64,000 nt of DNA from Pseudomonas congelans (GTDB taxonomy: Bacteria > Pseudomonadota > Gammaproteobacteria > Pseudomonadales > Pseudomonadaceae): NCBI RefSeq assembly GCF_900103225.1, contig NZ_FNJH01000001.1, positions 1,393,533-1,457,532 of the forward strand, written 5' to 3'. The notes under the pieces are model-generated. The model was given only the letters and a program-made list of their open reading frames with translations, had not been told where the DNA came from and did no database searches. Made by a program: the position numbers and the translations under genes. Of the stretch, positions 26,402 through 35,884 are shown piece after piece. How positions within the stretch are numbered: the stretch's first letter is position 1; the number at the start of each line of letters is the position of its first letter.

Positions 26402-27280
26402 ATGACCCCACAGAACCCGTCAGCACGTTTTTTCCCGACCTTTCTGGCCCTTGTGACGCTGATGCTCAGCCTGTGCATAGCACCGGCATGGTCTGCAGAA
26501 AAAAGCGCCAAGCGCGGCATCGCCTATGACATCGCCCTGCCCGCCGACCTGAGTGCGTTATCTTCGGGCGTGAGCTGGTGGTACAACTGGAGCCCCAGGC
26601 CCCATGACCGTCTGGCGTCGTACGATTATGCCTCGATGTACGGCATGGATTTCATCCCGATGGTGTGGAACGGCAATGTCGACGACGGGCAGTTGAAGCA
26701 ATACCTGCTGGCTCACTCAGCCATCCGCTATTTGCTGGTGATCAATGAGCCCAATCTGCTCGACCAGGCCAATATGACGCCCGAAGCGGTGGCCAGCTTC
26801 TGGCCCAGGCTGGAACAGATCGCCGCTCAGACCGGCGTAAAACTGGTGGGGCCAGGCATGAACTGGGGAACCATGCCGGGCTACGGCGACCCGGTCGTGT
26901 GGCTCGATGCCTTTTACGCGGCCTATAGGTCCATGAATCAGAACCGCGACCCGCGGATCGATTACCTGGCTTTTCACTGGTACGACTATGGCTTGCCAGG
27001 GATGCTCGACCGACTGTCGAAGTACGGAAAACCCTTCTGGGTCACCGAGTTCGCCAATTGGCATGCCCTGGATGACGGAGCGCAGATTGATTCAGTCGAC
27101 AAGCAGAAGCGGCAGATGGCGGAAATGGTCGCCACCCTCGAGCAGCGCCAGGACGTATTCAGATACGCCTGGTTCACGGGCCGGATGAACCCCGACCCGC
27201 ACTTTTCCAGCTTGCTGGACGCTGAGGGCAAGCTGACTGAACTGGGCCAGTATTACCTGTCGCTGCCATACAGCGAGTAA
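26402..27280 (+). CDS. Secreted glycosyl hydrolase, GH128-like (Asl1 catalytic domain)
   Basis: A 292-residue protein with a Sec signal peptide (cut near APAWSA). The (beta/alpha)8 glycosidase domain starts KRGIAYDIAL. The acid/base Glu is in LLVINEPNLLDQ and the nucleophile Glu in FWVTEFANWHA; both agree with the GH128 beta-1,3-glucanase family. ATG 26402 has AAGGAAG 8 bases ahead; an in-frame TTG two codons upstream is less likely. Together with the GH3 enzyme at 28.4-31.2 kb it suggests breakdown of beta-glucan. Exact substrate inferred. Confidence 0.85.
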   Translation: MTPQNPSARFFPTFLALVTLMLSLCIAPAWSAEKSAKRGIAYDIALPADLSALSSGVSWWYNWSPRPHDRLASYDYASMYGMDFIPMVWNGNVDDGQLKQYLLAHSAIRYLLVINEPNLLDQANMTPEAVASFWPRLEQIAAQTGVKLVGPGMNWGTMPGYGDPVVWLDAFYAAYRSMNQNRDPRIDYLAFHWYDYGLPGMLDRLSKYGKPFWVTEFANWHALDDGAQIDSVDKQKRQMAEMVATLEQRQDVFRYAWFTGRMNPDPHFSSLLDAEGKLTELGQYYLSLPYSE

Positions 27281-27584
27281 CCACTCGCGGCTCTTCGCAG
27301 CCTCTTAGCGAGGCTGCGCCGATCTCGGTCAGACCGCTGATGATGTGCTGGGTGTAGGGAAATGACTGATCGGGCTCCAGGACTCTTGTCGAGATCAACA
27401 GCCCTTCCCTGACCAGCGTGTCGACGGTTTCCACACAGGCGTGGATTGCCGGGGCGCTTGAATAAGCGCGCACCAGCTCCCTGTAGATCTGACCGAATGT
27501 CAGTTTTTGCGGTTTGCTGAAGCACAGGCGACCGACGATGCTCAACACCGCGAGGTCCACCCGCTGTTTCCCGTCACTCACCAC
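27174..27584 (-). CDS. Putative winged-helix-type hypothetical protein, tail overlapping GH128 gene
   Basis: About 136 residues from GTG 27584, with AAAGG 6-7 bases upstream. The first ~85 residues look like a winged helix (VDLAVLSIVGRLCFSKPQKL, LTFGQIYRELVRAY, then CVETVDTLVREGLLIST). The last ~35 residues are arginine/proline-rich, antisense to the end of the GH128 gene, and probably not native, so the original C-terminus may have been lost. No function assigned. Confidence 0.45.
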   Translation of the reverse strand: MVSDGKQRVDLAVLSIVGRLCFSKPQKLTFGQIYRELVRAYSSAPAIHACVETVDTLVREGLLISTRVLEPDQSFPYTQHIISGLTEIGAASLRGCEEPRVVTRCMAATGNTGPVQSACPQRPASWKSAGRGSSGP

Positions 27585-28171
27585 TATTGCCTTTAACGAA
27601 ATAAAAATGACGCACCATAGGCTGATTATTCCTATCGCCCTTGTGCCATCTGTACATGGCAAAGGTTGATCGGTAATGCACAATTTCACGTCCAGTTTTA
27701 ATGGAATACATATTAAGGGCGTCGTTGATTAATGTTCACTCCAAGCGGTGAAAACCCCTTTAAGCGTTCATTAATTCATGTGGAAATCCCGATACTTTCT
27801 CTTAAAGAGCCAGCCTTTAAAACGCGCACGAACCACGAGGATGCGAAGCTTACCAGCTCACTAAACCTAACGACAATTAGGTTTATTAAAAAACAATAAA
27901 AACCTAAGAAAATTGAGTTTTTTGGCTTTTAATGTCTTAGAAACGGAAAATTTACCGATTTTATTCTTTAAATAATGCCTAAATCCTCCGACCTCATCTG
28001 GAAAAACCATATGATGGCCATATGTCATCATTTATTAAAATCTCCATTCCCCATACTTTAGCGACCTGTGAACTGTTTACTGTCGCGCTGGACTGAGTGT
28101 TCAGCCGAGCCCTGCGCCATTGCAACAGCCGTCCGTTTTTATCCTGCAAACCATCAATCGAGATTCAATCG
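27585..28171. other. AT-rich intergenic region with AAACCTAA inverted repeats
   Basis: Nearly 590 bases with no supported gene and markedly lower GC than the flanks. AAACCTAA (27863-27870), its inverse TTAGGTTT (27877-27884) and a second AAACCTAA (27900-27907) form nested inverted and direct repeats. AT runs and an ATATGATGGCCATAT-like palindrome (28009-28023) follow. It should contain the promoter of the exported-protein/GH3 operon. I see no coding potential. Confidence 0.5.
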
Positions 28172-28426
28172 ATGACTAGATCAATGCTGTCTGTTTTCAG
28201 TGCAGTACTTCTGTGCGCGCAAAGTGCCTTAACGTTCGCCGCAGACTCAACTTCCAGCACAAATACCACTGGGTCCGATCAACAGATCAGGACCCAGGTG
28301 GAAGCCAAACGCGACCAGCTGTCAGGCGCCGACAAGATCAACCCGGCCCGACAACAGAGTTCGTCGTCCCTGCTCGATGCCCCGGTGGACACCAACGACG
28401 CCCCTGCCCAGGCACAACGACCATGA
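28172..28426 (+). CDS. Small exported protein upstream of GH3 glucosidase
   Basis: An 84-residue protein: signal peptide MTRSMLSVFSAVLLCAQSAL with cleavage near TFAAD, then a ~60-residue Ser/Gln/Asp-rich, probably disordered tail. Its stop overlaps the GH3 start (ATGA at 28423-28426), so the two are translationally coupled. I do not recognise a family. It may be a partner or simply a leader gene for the enzyme. Confidence 0.65.
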   Translation: MTRSMLSVFSAVLLCAQSALTFAADSTSSTNTTGSDQQIRTQVEAKRDQLSGADKINPARQQSSSSLLDAPVDTNDAPAQAQRP

Positions 28427-31164
28427 ACAACCTCAATCAACCGATCATATCGACCGGAAGGACACTTGCCTTGTCAGCCTTCAAACAGACGCTGGGCCTG
28501 AGTCTGCTGACGTTCAGCGTCATGCAGGCCAACCTTGCACTCGCCGCCGTAACCCCGGCGACCGGCAACGAAGTCGAAGCGCGCGTCAGCTCGATTCTCG
28601 ACAACATGAACCAGTCGGAAAAGATCAACTTCACCCGCGTCAACGACGGTCACATGATCCCGTCGCTGCTCAAGTGGGGCATCAAGGGCACCGTGGCGTA
28701 TGACTCGTCCATGGGCGTGCACGTCAACAACGCCACGTTCGGCGCTCAATACCCTTCGCAGTCTGCGCTGGCAGCGACCTGGAGCATCAACCGGGCCAAG
28801 GAATTCGGCCTGGCCATCGCTTATGAGACACGAATTTCCGGCGGTCAGCAGATGCTCTCGCCAGGCGTGAACCTTTACCGGACGCCCTACAACGGCCGTT
28901 CGGCAGAATACGTCAGTGGTGAAGACCCGTTCCTCGGCGCCGTGCTGGCACCGGCTATCGTCAACGGCATCCAGGCTCAGGGTATCCAGGCCAGCGGCAA
29001 GCACTACCTGGCCAACGAGCAGGAAGCCAATCGTCAGGCGGTCGACGTCAAGGTCGACGAGCGCACCCTACGCGAGCTTTATCTGCCAGGCTTCGAGTCG
29101 ATGGTGAAGAACGCCAATGTCGCCTCGATCATGTGCGGCTTCAACAAGGTCAACGGCGACTACGCCTGTGAAAACCACCACCTGATCACTGAAGTGCTCA
29201 AGGGCGAATGGGGCTATCAGGGCATGGTCATCAGTGACTTCAACGCCATTCATGATGCCTTCAAGGGCGCGTGGGCCGGTACGGACATCGACATGCCCTC
29301 CGGCCTGCAATTTACCGAAGCCAATCTCCTGCCCTACCTGTGGAGCGGGCAACTGACCCAGAACGTGATTGACGACAAGGTCAAACGCAACCTTCGCGGC
29401 ATCGTCAGCTATGACTTCCAGGACAACCTCAACACTGCCAAGACCCTGGAGCATCCGGAATACGGCATGCGCGCCGCACTGAATACCGCGCGCGAATCCA
29501 TCGTGTTGCTGCGCAACGAGAACACCGCTGCCGGCAAACCGCTGCTGCCGCTGGAGCGTTCAGCGAAAATCGCCGTGATCGGCAACTGGGCGCACGACGT
29601 ACCGGCATCGCCTTTCGGCACCGCTAACTCACCACCCAACAGCTACGTGACCGAGCTGAGCGGTTTGCAGCAACTGGCATCCAGCAGCAGCGATGTCACT
29701 TATCTGTCAGAGATGAGCCTGAACCCCGCGAGCTCGGTGTGGTATCAGCCAGCAACCGGTGACAACGGGATCAGCAATGCCGGGGTAAAAGCCGAATACT
29801 TCTCCAACACCAGCTTTTCCGGTGACCCGGTGCTGACGCGTGTCGAGCCCGGTGTGAACCTGAACTGGACCACCGGCAGCAACGTGACCAACGCAGGCAG
29901 CACGGCGGTGTCTGGCTTCAGCCCGACAGCCGGGGCTTTCTCGGCGCGCTTTACTACCACCATCAAGCCCACCATCTCGGGCGCTCAGGCATTCAAGGTG
30001 CGTGCGGATGGCCCTTACAAACTCTGGGTCAACGATGAACTCATCGTGCAGAGCGACGGCGTGCCTTACTCGGGCGATGTGGTGAATGCGCTGACCACGT
30101 CGGGGAAAACTGCGGCGTTGTCGGCCGGTAAGACCTATACCGTGAAACTGGAATACCAGCGCGTACAAGGCAATTTCATCCCTGCATTGGGCGGCCTGAC
30201 AGGCGTACAGATGAGCTGGGCTGCGTTGCGTCCGCCAAAGGACCTGTCGAAATACGATGCGGTGGTGGTGGCGACCGGTACCACGTCTGAAAACGAAGGC
30301 GAAGGTTCCGACCACGGCTTCGACCTGCCAGACCAACAGGCTGAACTGATCAGCTTCGTCGCCAAGGCCAATCCCAACACCATCGTCGTCATGCACGGCG
30401 GCGGCGTGGCCAACATGCAGCCATGGGCGAACAAGGTCGGCGCCACGCTGCAAGCCTGGTTCCCGGGCCAGCAAGGCGGTCAGGCACTGGCCGAGATTCT
30501 CTACGGCAAGGTCAACCCGTCCGGCAAGTTGCCGGTCACGATCGACAAGAAGATCGAGGATAACCCGAGCTATGCCTCCTATCCGGATCCAGCGGCCTAT
30601 CGCGGCAGCAACCCGCTGACCGAAATGACCTACAGCGAAGGCCTGTACATGGGTTATCGCGGGTATGACAAGAAACACGCCAAGCCGCTTTATCCGTTCG
30701 GTTACGGCCTGTCCTACACCACGTTCAGCTACAGCGACCTGAAACTGTCGACCAACGTGCTGACGCCAGGCTCGACGATCGACGTGAAATTCACGGTGAC
30801 CAACACCGGCGACAAGGCAGGCTTCGAGGTGGCGCAGCTGTATGTGCAGCCGGTCAAACCTGCTGTGGACCGTCCGGAGAAAGAGCTCAAGGGCTTCACC
30901 AAGGTGTACCTGCAGCCGGGCGAGAGCAAGACCGTCAGCGTACCGATAGACTCGCGCTCCCTGGCTTACTACGTCGACAAGACGGCAAGCTGGGACGTCG
31001 ATGCCGGCAAGTTCAAGATTCTCGTCGGCGCGGATTCGGAGAACCTCACGCTCAACAGGACGCTGATTACCCTGTACCCGGAAAAACTGACCACTCGTGA
31101 CAGCAACCCGCTGCCCTTGCCACTGCGCAAGGCAGTCCAGGTCAGCGCGGCACAGACCTACTGA
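28423..31164 (+). CDS. Exported GH3 beta-glucosidase with PA14 domain
   Basis: A 913-residue secreted enzyme: signal peptide ending near NLALAA, GH3 N-terminal barrel (~50-330) with the nucleophile Asp in GMVISDFNAIHD, GH3 C-terminal alpha/beta domain split by a PA14 carbohydrate-binding insert (~430-580, GVKAEYFSNTSFSGDPVLTR to VRADGPYKLWVNDELIVQ), and a C-terminal Fn3-like domain (EVAQLYVQPVKPAVDRPEKE). It removes terminal beta-glucosyl units in the periplasm or outside the cell. A role in using glucans or plant glucosides is inferred. Coupled to the small exported protein upstream. Confidence 0.95.
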   Translation: MNNLNQPIISTGRTLALSAFKQTLGLSLLTFSVMQANLALAAVTPATGNEVEARVSSILDNMNQSEKINFTRVNDGHMIPSLLKWGIKGTVAYDSSMGVHVNNATFGAQYPSQSALAATWSINRAKEFGLAIAYETRISGGQQMLSPGVNLYRTPYNGRSAEYVSGEDPFLGAVLAPAIVNGIQAQGIQASGKHYLANEQEANRQAVDVKVDERTLRELYLPGFESMVKNANVASIMCGFNKVNGDYACENHHLITEVLKGEWGYQGMVISDFNAIHDAFKGAWAGTDIDMPSGLQFTEANLLPYLWSGQLTQNVIDDKVKRNLRGIVSYDFQDNLNTAKTLEHPEYGMRAALNTARESIVLLRNENTAAGKPLLPLERSAKIAVIGNWAHDVPASPFGTANSPPNSYVTELSGLQQLASSSSDVTYLSEMSLNPASSVWYQPATGDNGISNAGVKAEYFSNTSFSGDPVLTRVEPGVNLNWTTGSNVTNAGSTAVSGFSPTAGAFSARFTTTIKPTISGAQAFKVRADGPYKLWVNDELIVQSDGVPYSGDVVNALTTSGKTAALSAGKTYTVKLEYQRVQGNFIPALGGLTGVQMSWAALRPPKDLSKYDAVVVATGTTSENEGEGSDHGFDLPDQQAELISFVAKANPNTIVVMHGGGVANMQPWANKVGATLQAWFPGQQGGQALAEILYGKVNPSGKLPVTIDKKIEDNPSYASYPDPAAYRGSNPLTEMTYSEGLYMGYRGYDKKHAKPLYPFGYGLSYTTFSYSDLKLSTNVLTPGSTIDVKFTVTNTGDKAGFEVAQLYVQPVKPAVDRPEKELKGFTKVYLQPGESKTVSVPIDSRSLAYYVDKTASWDVDAGKFKILVGADSENLTLNRTLITLYPEKLTTRDSNPLPLPLRKAVQVSAAQTY

Positions 31165-31173
31165 TGCACCCCG

Positions 31174-31197
31174 TCAAGGCTCATGGATGAGCCTTGA
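31174..31197. terminator. Palindrome between GH3 and TetR genes
   Basis: TCAAGGCTCAT / ATGAGCCTTGA is a perfect 11-bp inverted repeat with a 2-base centre. It covers the TetR stop codon just after the GH3 stop. It probably acts as a bidirectional terminator, although T-runs are absent. Confidence 0.5.
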
Positions 31198-31831
31198 TAT
31201 CCCTTCCCAATCGCTGCACGTAGATATCGAAAACCGCCATGACATCCACGTCCTGGGGGCTTCGCAGCCACTGAATCTGCAAGCCGTCCATGACCGAGAA
31301 GATCTCCTGGGCCAAGGCTTTGACATTGATATCGCCGCGCACTTCCCCCGCCTCGATCAACGCCTGCAAATGACCGCGCGCGTGTTCGTGGGTCAGCTGG
31401 AATCGTTCAAGGTGCCAGGCCCATGCCGGGTGCGCCTTCGACAGGCTCTCGGTATTCATCAGCAGCGCTGCCTGACACTCCTCGGCATTTTCGATACTGA
31501 AACTCATGCTCAGTTTGAGAAACTTCAGAAACCCTTCAAGCGTCGGCTCGGTGACCAGATCCTGAAAGCGCGACGTGACACGCTGGTCCCTGCGTTCCAG
31601 CAAGGCCGCGAGCAATGCTTCCTTGTTGGGGAAGTGGTGCAGCAGCCCGACCGTGGTAATACCGGCAAGCAGTGCAACCTCGCGCATCGACGCACTCGAA
31701 TAGCCGTCTCTGGCAAAAACAACGGTAGCGGCGTCCAGCAAGGCCTTTCTGCGCATGTCTCCCTTGGGTGCGCGGCGACGCTTGGGTGGGGGCGTTTCTG
31801 CGGATTCATTCCCTGATTCTTCGATAACCAT
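31181..31831 (-). CDS. TetR family transcriptional regulator
   Basis: A 216-residue TetR protein. A basic N-terminus (PPPKRRRAPKGDMRRK) is followed by the HTH (MREVALLAGITTVGLLHHFPNKEALL, about residues 48-73). The C-terminal domain resembles TetR_C_6. It lies 22 bases after the MATE gene on the same strand, so it is probably cotranscribed and controls that exporter. It is convergent with GH3. Confidence 0.92.
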   Translation of the reverse strand: MVIEESGNESAETPPPKRRRAPKGDMRRKALLDAATVVFARDGYSSASMREVALLAGITTVGLLHHFPNKEALLAALLERRDQRVTSRFQDLVTEPTLEGFLKFLKLSMSFSIENAEECQAALLMNTESLSKAHPAWAWHLERFQLTHEHARGHLQALIEAGEVRGDINVKALAQEIFSVMDGLQIQWLRSPQDVDVMAVFDIYVQRLGRDIKAHP

Positions 31832-31853
31832 AAAAACCTGATAACGCCTTGAT

Positions 31854-33215
31854 TCAATGTGCCCCGATGCTCATGACCGGGGCCCTGCTGGTAAAAAACC
31901 GTTTCGCCGTCAGCGACGCCGTGGTGATGGAGACCAGCGCAATGATCGCATTGCCGGTAAACATGCCGGGCAAGGCACCACTGCTGCCGAACCAGTGAGT
32001 TCCGGCGAAGACGAACGGCACTGTACCCGCCGTTGCCCTGAGCCAGGCAAATACCGCGACCCACCACGACCTGTTCATGGTCAGGAACACGGCGATGGCG
32101 ACGAAATCCAGACCAATCAGAACCCAAAGACCGCCGCCCCACAGGCAAAAGGTCATGAACACGGCGCGGGCTTCGTCCCCCAGTTGGTAGAGGTCGGCAA
32201 TCATGCCACCACAGAGCACCAGCACCAGCCACACAGCCAGCCCGTAACAGACCACCAGCCGCCGGGTGAAAATGACCGCAGAACGCACACGATCATCCCG
32301 GCTCGCACCAATGTTCTGACCCAGCACCGGAGCAAGCGCCCCAGGCAGGGCAAAAAAAGCGCAGTACGAAAACTGTATGACCCGATCCAGCACCGTCATC
32401 GCGGCCAGGGCCGGGGTGCCGAATGCCGACAGCGAGGCGACAAGATAAGCCAAACCGACGGGTGTCGCCAGATTTGCCGCCATCGCCGGGAGCGCCAGCC
32501 TGAAGGTATGCCGTGCATGCAGGCGCAACAGTTTCAGATGGCGCGTGAACACCATGCCTATCCGGCTGCGCACCCAATACAGCCCGATGGACGCGGAAAC
32601 GGCCGCCGATACGGCGAACGCGATGCCTGCACCGTCGAGCCCCAGACCGAGCCCAAAGATGAAAAACGGGTCTGCCACTGCCAGCGTGGCGGCAGCGGAC
32701 AGCACGACGCCCATCGCCCGACGGTTGTCACCAATGGTTCTGAGCATCTGCGCCGACATCTGCATCACTGCCTGCAATGCCGTAAAAGGCAGGGTCAGCC
32801 AGATAAACCTGCGCGCTGCCTCGTAAGTGGCCGCCTCGGCACCCAGCCATCGCGTGATAGGCACGATAAACGTCAACTGCGCGGCGGCTGCCAGACCGCT
32901 GACCATGATTACCATGAGCATCAGGCTGCCGGCGAGCCTGGGTATCGATCTGGCCGCCCGATGGCCGACGCGCGCGGAAAGCACCGAGGCTGCGGCGATG
33001 ATCAGGCCGGTTGCCAGCGCGCCGTTGAAAAACATCAGGACCTTGGCAATGCCGACTGCCGCCAGAAGCACGGGGTCATGCAGCATCGATACGTAGACCA
33101 GCGTGAGAATGTCGACCAGAAAGACGGCGAACAGACTCAATGCACTGGCACTGGCGGTGACGACGATATGGCGCGCTACGCTGCCCTGGGTAAATCTTGC
33201 ACTGGCTTCGGCCAT
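31854..33215 (-). CDS. MATE family efflux transporter
   Basis: A 453-residue inner-membrane antiporter with ~12 membrane segments and two MatE repeats; it starts MAEASARFTQGSVARHIV. MATE proteins export cationic drugs or metabolites with Na+ or H+. ATG 33215 is chosen by family length; the frame remains open to 33266 without a good start. In operon with the TetR gene downstream. Confidence 0.9.
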   Translation of the reverse strand: MAEASARFTQGSVARHIVVTASASALSLFAVFLVDILTLVYVSMLHDPVLLAAVGIAKVLMFFNGALATGLIIAAASVLSARVGHRAARSIPRLAGSLMLMVIMVSGLAAAAQLTFIVPITRWLGAEAATYEAARRFIWLTLPFTALQAVMQMSAQMLRTIGDNRRAMGVVLSAAATLAVADPFFIFGLGLGLDGAGIAFAVSAAVSASIGLYWVRSRIGMVFTRHLKLLRLHARHTFRLALPAMAANLATPVGLAYLVASLSAFGTPALAAMTVLDRVIQFSYCAFFALPGALAPVLGQNIGASRDDRVRSAVIFTRRLVVCYGLAVWLVLVLCGGMIADLYQLGDEARAVFMTFCLWGGGLWVLIGLDFVAIAVFLTMNRSWWVAVFAWLRATAGTVPFVFAGTHWFGSSGALPGMFTGNAIIALVSITTASLTAKRFFTSRAPVMSIGAH

Positions 33216-33334
33216 CAATATTCTCAAAAGGCCTGACGGGCCAGGAAGGCAAGACTCCCTTACCAAGATACCCTCACGCTAAAACGTGAAGAACGATCAG
33301 CGCCGGATTGTCGGGTCGCTGTCGGCCGGTGCTG

Positions 33335-33589
33335 CTACCTGCTCGCCGCCATCAAGCGATTCACTTCACTGCGAACCATGTTGGCGTATTCCGGCGGACT
33401 CATGGTGTCCAGCTCGGACCGAACCCACTCAGACCACTTGCCCTTGCGCTTGGCGCGCTCGCCCATCAAGCGTGCCGCCTCGCCCTTGGCCTTGCCCAGA
33501 TTGCTCTGCCACAGTTCGAACAGTCGGGATTTTTCGTCTTCCAGAGCGGTACGTTCGGGGAGCGGCCGATTGGCCAGATTGAAACTCAT
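33335..33589 (-). CDS. Small conserved hypothetical protein (84 aa)
   Basis: A basic, helical 84-residue protein (MSFNLANRPLPERTALEDEK ... RSEVNRLMAASR). There is no signal peptide or cysteine. ATG 33589 has TAGGTGA 6 bases upstream, better than the GTG three codons earlier. Composition and start signal support a real gene; family not recognised with certainty. Confidence 0.7.
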   Translation of the reverse strand: MSFNLANRPLPERTALEDEKSRLFELWQSNLGKAKGEAARLMGERAKRKGKWSEWVRSELDTMSPPEYANMVRSEVNRLMAASR

Positions 33590-33742
33590 CACAGTCACCT
33601 ACGGCTAAAAACGGCTGCATCTTACACCCGTAAGGGGCATTGCTTGCAGAGTCTTGCGTCGGGTCATTCAAGCAATTGCAACTTTTCAGGATGCGCGAGA
33701 CTCCATTGAACACTGTTGCCACCACTTGAAAGGAATACACCC

Positions 33743-34060
33743 ATGGCTCGTAAGACCCCTGCTCAGCAAGCTGCCGATCAAATCAAGGATCAGGCATTCA
33801 GTGACCTGCAGGCACTGATCGAAGAATCCGACAAACTGCTCAAGGAAAGTGCTGCTCTGGTTGGTGAAGAAGCAGAGACATTGCGCGCGCAGTTGAGCGT
33901 CAAGCTCAAGCAGGCACTGGACTCGATGGCCAGCGTTCGCGACCGCACCAAGCCGGTTGTTGAAGCGACCGAAACCTACATCGGTGGTCACCCATGGCAG
34001 ACCGTGGCTATTTCTGCCGGCTTTGGCCTGGTAGTCGGCCTGCTGCTGGGTCGTCGTTGA
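33743..34060 (+). CDS. DUF883 (ElaB/YqjD-type) membrane-anchored protein
   Basis: A 105-residue protein: amphipathic helical region with KDQAFSDLQALIEESDKLL and LVGEEAETLRAQLS, then a C-terminal membrane anchor (GHPWQTVAISAGFGLVVGLLLGRR split over about residues 82-105). This is the architecture of ElaB/YqjD proteins that tether ribosomes to the inner membrane in stationary phase in E. coli. ATG 33743 follows GAAAGGAA. Confidence 0.9.
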   Translation: MARKTPAQQAADQIKDQAFSDLQALIEESDKLLKESAALVGEEAETLRAQLSVKLKQALDSMASVRDRTKPVVEATETYIGGHPWQTVAISAGFGLVVGLLLGRR

Positions 34061-34072
34061 TCGACTGATGAA

Positions 34073-34108
34073 CGGCATCGCGGGCCAGGTTGCCGGCCCG
34101 CGATGCCG
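34073..34108. terminator. Strong hairpin between convergent DUF883 and SPOR genes
   Basis: CGGCATCGCGGGCC / GGCCCGCGATGCCG is a perfect 14-bp stem with an 8-base loop, placed between two convergent genes. There is no T-run on either side, so termination is inferred from position. Confidence 0.5.
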
Positions 34109-34153
34109 ATGCAGTAAAGCGTGATGAATAAGGTGTAAATCCGGCGAGCGCCC

Positions 34154-34504
34154 TTATCGGGTGTGCTGTATCACCGAAGGCTCGGCAAAACGGTGCGACT
34201 TGGTCACCTTCGCCTGTAACGCCACGCGCTCTTCCTCGGCCTTGGCCTGGCTTTCATAAGGCCCTATCAATACCTGCTGTTTACCGTCCACGTCCACGAT
34301 GACCGGGGCATAACTGCGCTCGAGCAACCAGGCACTGGTATCGCTGACCGCCTCGCGCGAGTTCATCTGAATGAACCACTGCGGCGTAGAGACCGGAGCA
34401 GTCGTTGCAGCCTCCTGGACTTTCTCCCTGGCGGGCGCACGCGAACCGCCTGCATCGCATCCGGCCAGAGCCAGTACCGCTATCATCATTACCGTCTTGC
34501 GCAC
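34154..34504 (-). CDS. SPOR-domain lipoprotein
   Basis: A 116-residue lipoprotein with lipobox LAGC (Cys about 16) and a C-terminal SPOR-like domain (QWFIQMNSREAVSDTSAW ... QQVLIGPYESQAKAEEE). SPOR domains bind denuded peptidoglycan at division sites. Anchored in the envelope, periplasmic side. Single gene with start ATG 34504. Confidence 0.82.
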   Translation of the reverse strand: MRKTVMMIAVLALAGCDAGGSRAPAREKVQEAATTAPVSTPQWFIQMNSREAVSDTSAWLLERSYAPVIVDVDGKQQVLIGPYESQAKAEEERVALQAKVTKSHRFAEPSVIQHTR

Positions 34505-34771
34505 GTAGGTCTGCTCCTCGTCTGAAGTGGCGCGAGTCTAACATCGCGGCGCGGCCCGTTGATCACCTGTGTCGAGGTGTCGCACGCCCCCTGGAATGAC
34601 GTGAAGTACCGGCAATACCGGGCTATCGCCACATCAGTCGGGCTTGGCAGCAACCGCCGATCATGTAATCAGATATTTCGTTGCATATAAACGCGACATG
34701 AAGTGTCACACGACTGCGACCATGTTGATCGGTGGCTTGCCGCCATCGGTGCATTAGTACAGGAGTTCATC

Positions 34772-35842
34772 ATGTGCGACGACCGAAATCCCCTGCATTG
34801 TTTCATTCCGCCTTACATGCTCGAGCGTATGGCGCAGTCCCCCAAGTCTCTGGTCAGCGCCAGGGCGATTGCCAACCTGACGAGCAGCTCGGCGTTTCTC
34901 GCCTCTCGCCTGACCGCCCGAACCATGCCGTCGATGCACGCGATCAAATCGCCTGACGGGCGAAAGCACCGCGTGATTCATGACGCCAAGGGCACTGACG
35001 ATCTCCCCGGCGTGGTGGTGCGCAAGGAAGGCCAGGCAGCGACGGGCGACAAGGCAACCGATGAAGCCTACGATGGCTCGGGCGACGTCTATGATTTCTA
35101 TGCGCAGCTGTTCGAACGCAATTCGCTGGACGACAGTGGCATGTCGCTGGTCTCGACCGTGCACGTCGCCGAAGTGGATTTCAACGGCGAGCATGTACCG
35201 CTGAGCAATGCCTATTGGAATGGCAGCCAGATGGCTTACGGCGATGGTGATGATCTGGTCTTCAAGCGCTTTACCGGCAGCCTTGAAGTGATCGGCCATG
35301 AGCTGACCCACGGCGCGCAGAGTTTCACCTCGAACCTGGACTACCGCGGGCAGTCCGGGGCCTTGAACGAGCACTTCGCCGATGTATTCGGCATGCTGGT
35401 GCGCCAGTGGAAACAAGGCACCAGCGCCGCCGAGTCGGACTGGGTGGTGGGCAAGGAGTTACTGGTGCCTGCCCCGACGCGACGAGGCATTCGCGATATG
35501 GAAAAACCCGGCACTGCGTATTCCAACGATCCGGATCTGGGTGATGATCCGCAACCTGCGACGATGGCCGACCTGTATACCGGTGCCAAGGATCGCGGCG
35601 GTGTCCACATCAACTCGGGCATTCCCAACCGGGCATTCGTGCTGGTGGCCAAGGCGCTGGGCGGAAATGCCTGGGAAGTGGCGGGCAGAATCTGGTATGA
35701 AACGATGCTGGCGCTGGCCTCCGACAGTCAATTCGTCGATTGTGCCAAGGCCAGCATAAAAATAGCCTCGGACCCGCGCTTCGGCCCCAAAGCCAAGAAA
35801 GCCGTGCAGGCGGCCTGGAAAGAGGTCGGTGTAAAGGTATAG
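34772..35842 (+). CDS. Protealysin-like M4 metalloprotease
   Basis: A 356-residue thermolysin-family (M4) protease. The short N-terminal propeptide contains IPPYMLERMA, the PPxML motif of protealysin-type precursors, and there is no Sec signal peptide. The active site is VIGHELTHGAQS (HExTH), with the third zinc ligand in GALNEHFADVFG and catalytic His in GGVHINSGIPN. Protealysins are intracellular or exported by non-classical routes and have been linked to host invasion. ATG 34772 has CAGGAG 7 bases ahead. The next gene encodes its probable inhibitor. Confidence 0.94.
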   Translation: MCDDRNPLHCFIPPYMLERMAQSPKSLVSARAIANLTSSSAFLASRLTARTMPSMHAIKSPDGRKHRVIHDAKGTDDLPGVVVRKEGQAATGDKATDEAYDGSGDVYDFYAQLFERNSLDDSGMSLVSTVHVAEVDFNGEHVPLSNAYWNGSQMAYGDGDDLVFKRFTGSLEVIGHELTHGAQSFTSNLDYRGQSGALNEHFADVFGMLVRQWKQGTSAAESDWVVGKELLVPAPTRRGIRDMEKPGTAYSNDPDLGDDPQPATMADLYTGAKDRGGVHINSGIPNRAFVLVAKALGGNAWEVAGRIWYETMLALASDSQFVDCAKASIKIASDPRFGPKAKKAVQAAWKEVGVKV

Positions 35843-35884
35843 GCGAGGCATAACCGTCGCATAACCACCACAAAGGTGCTTGAA

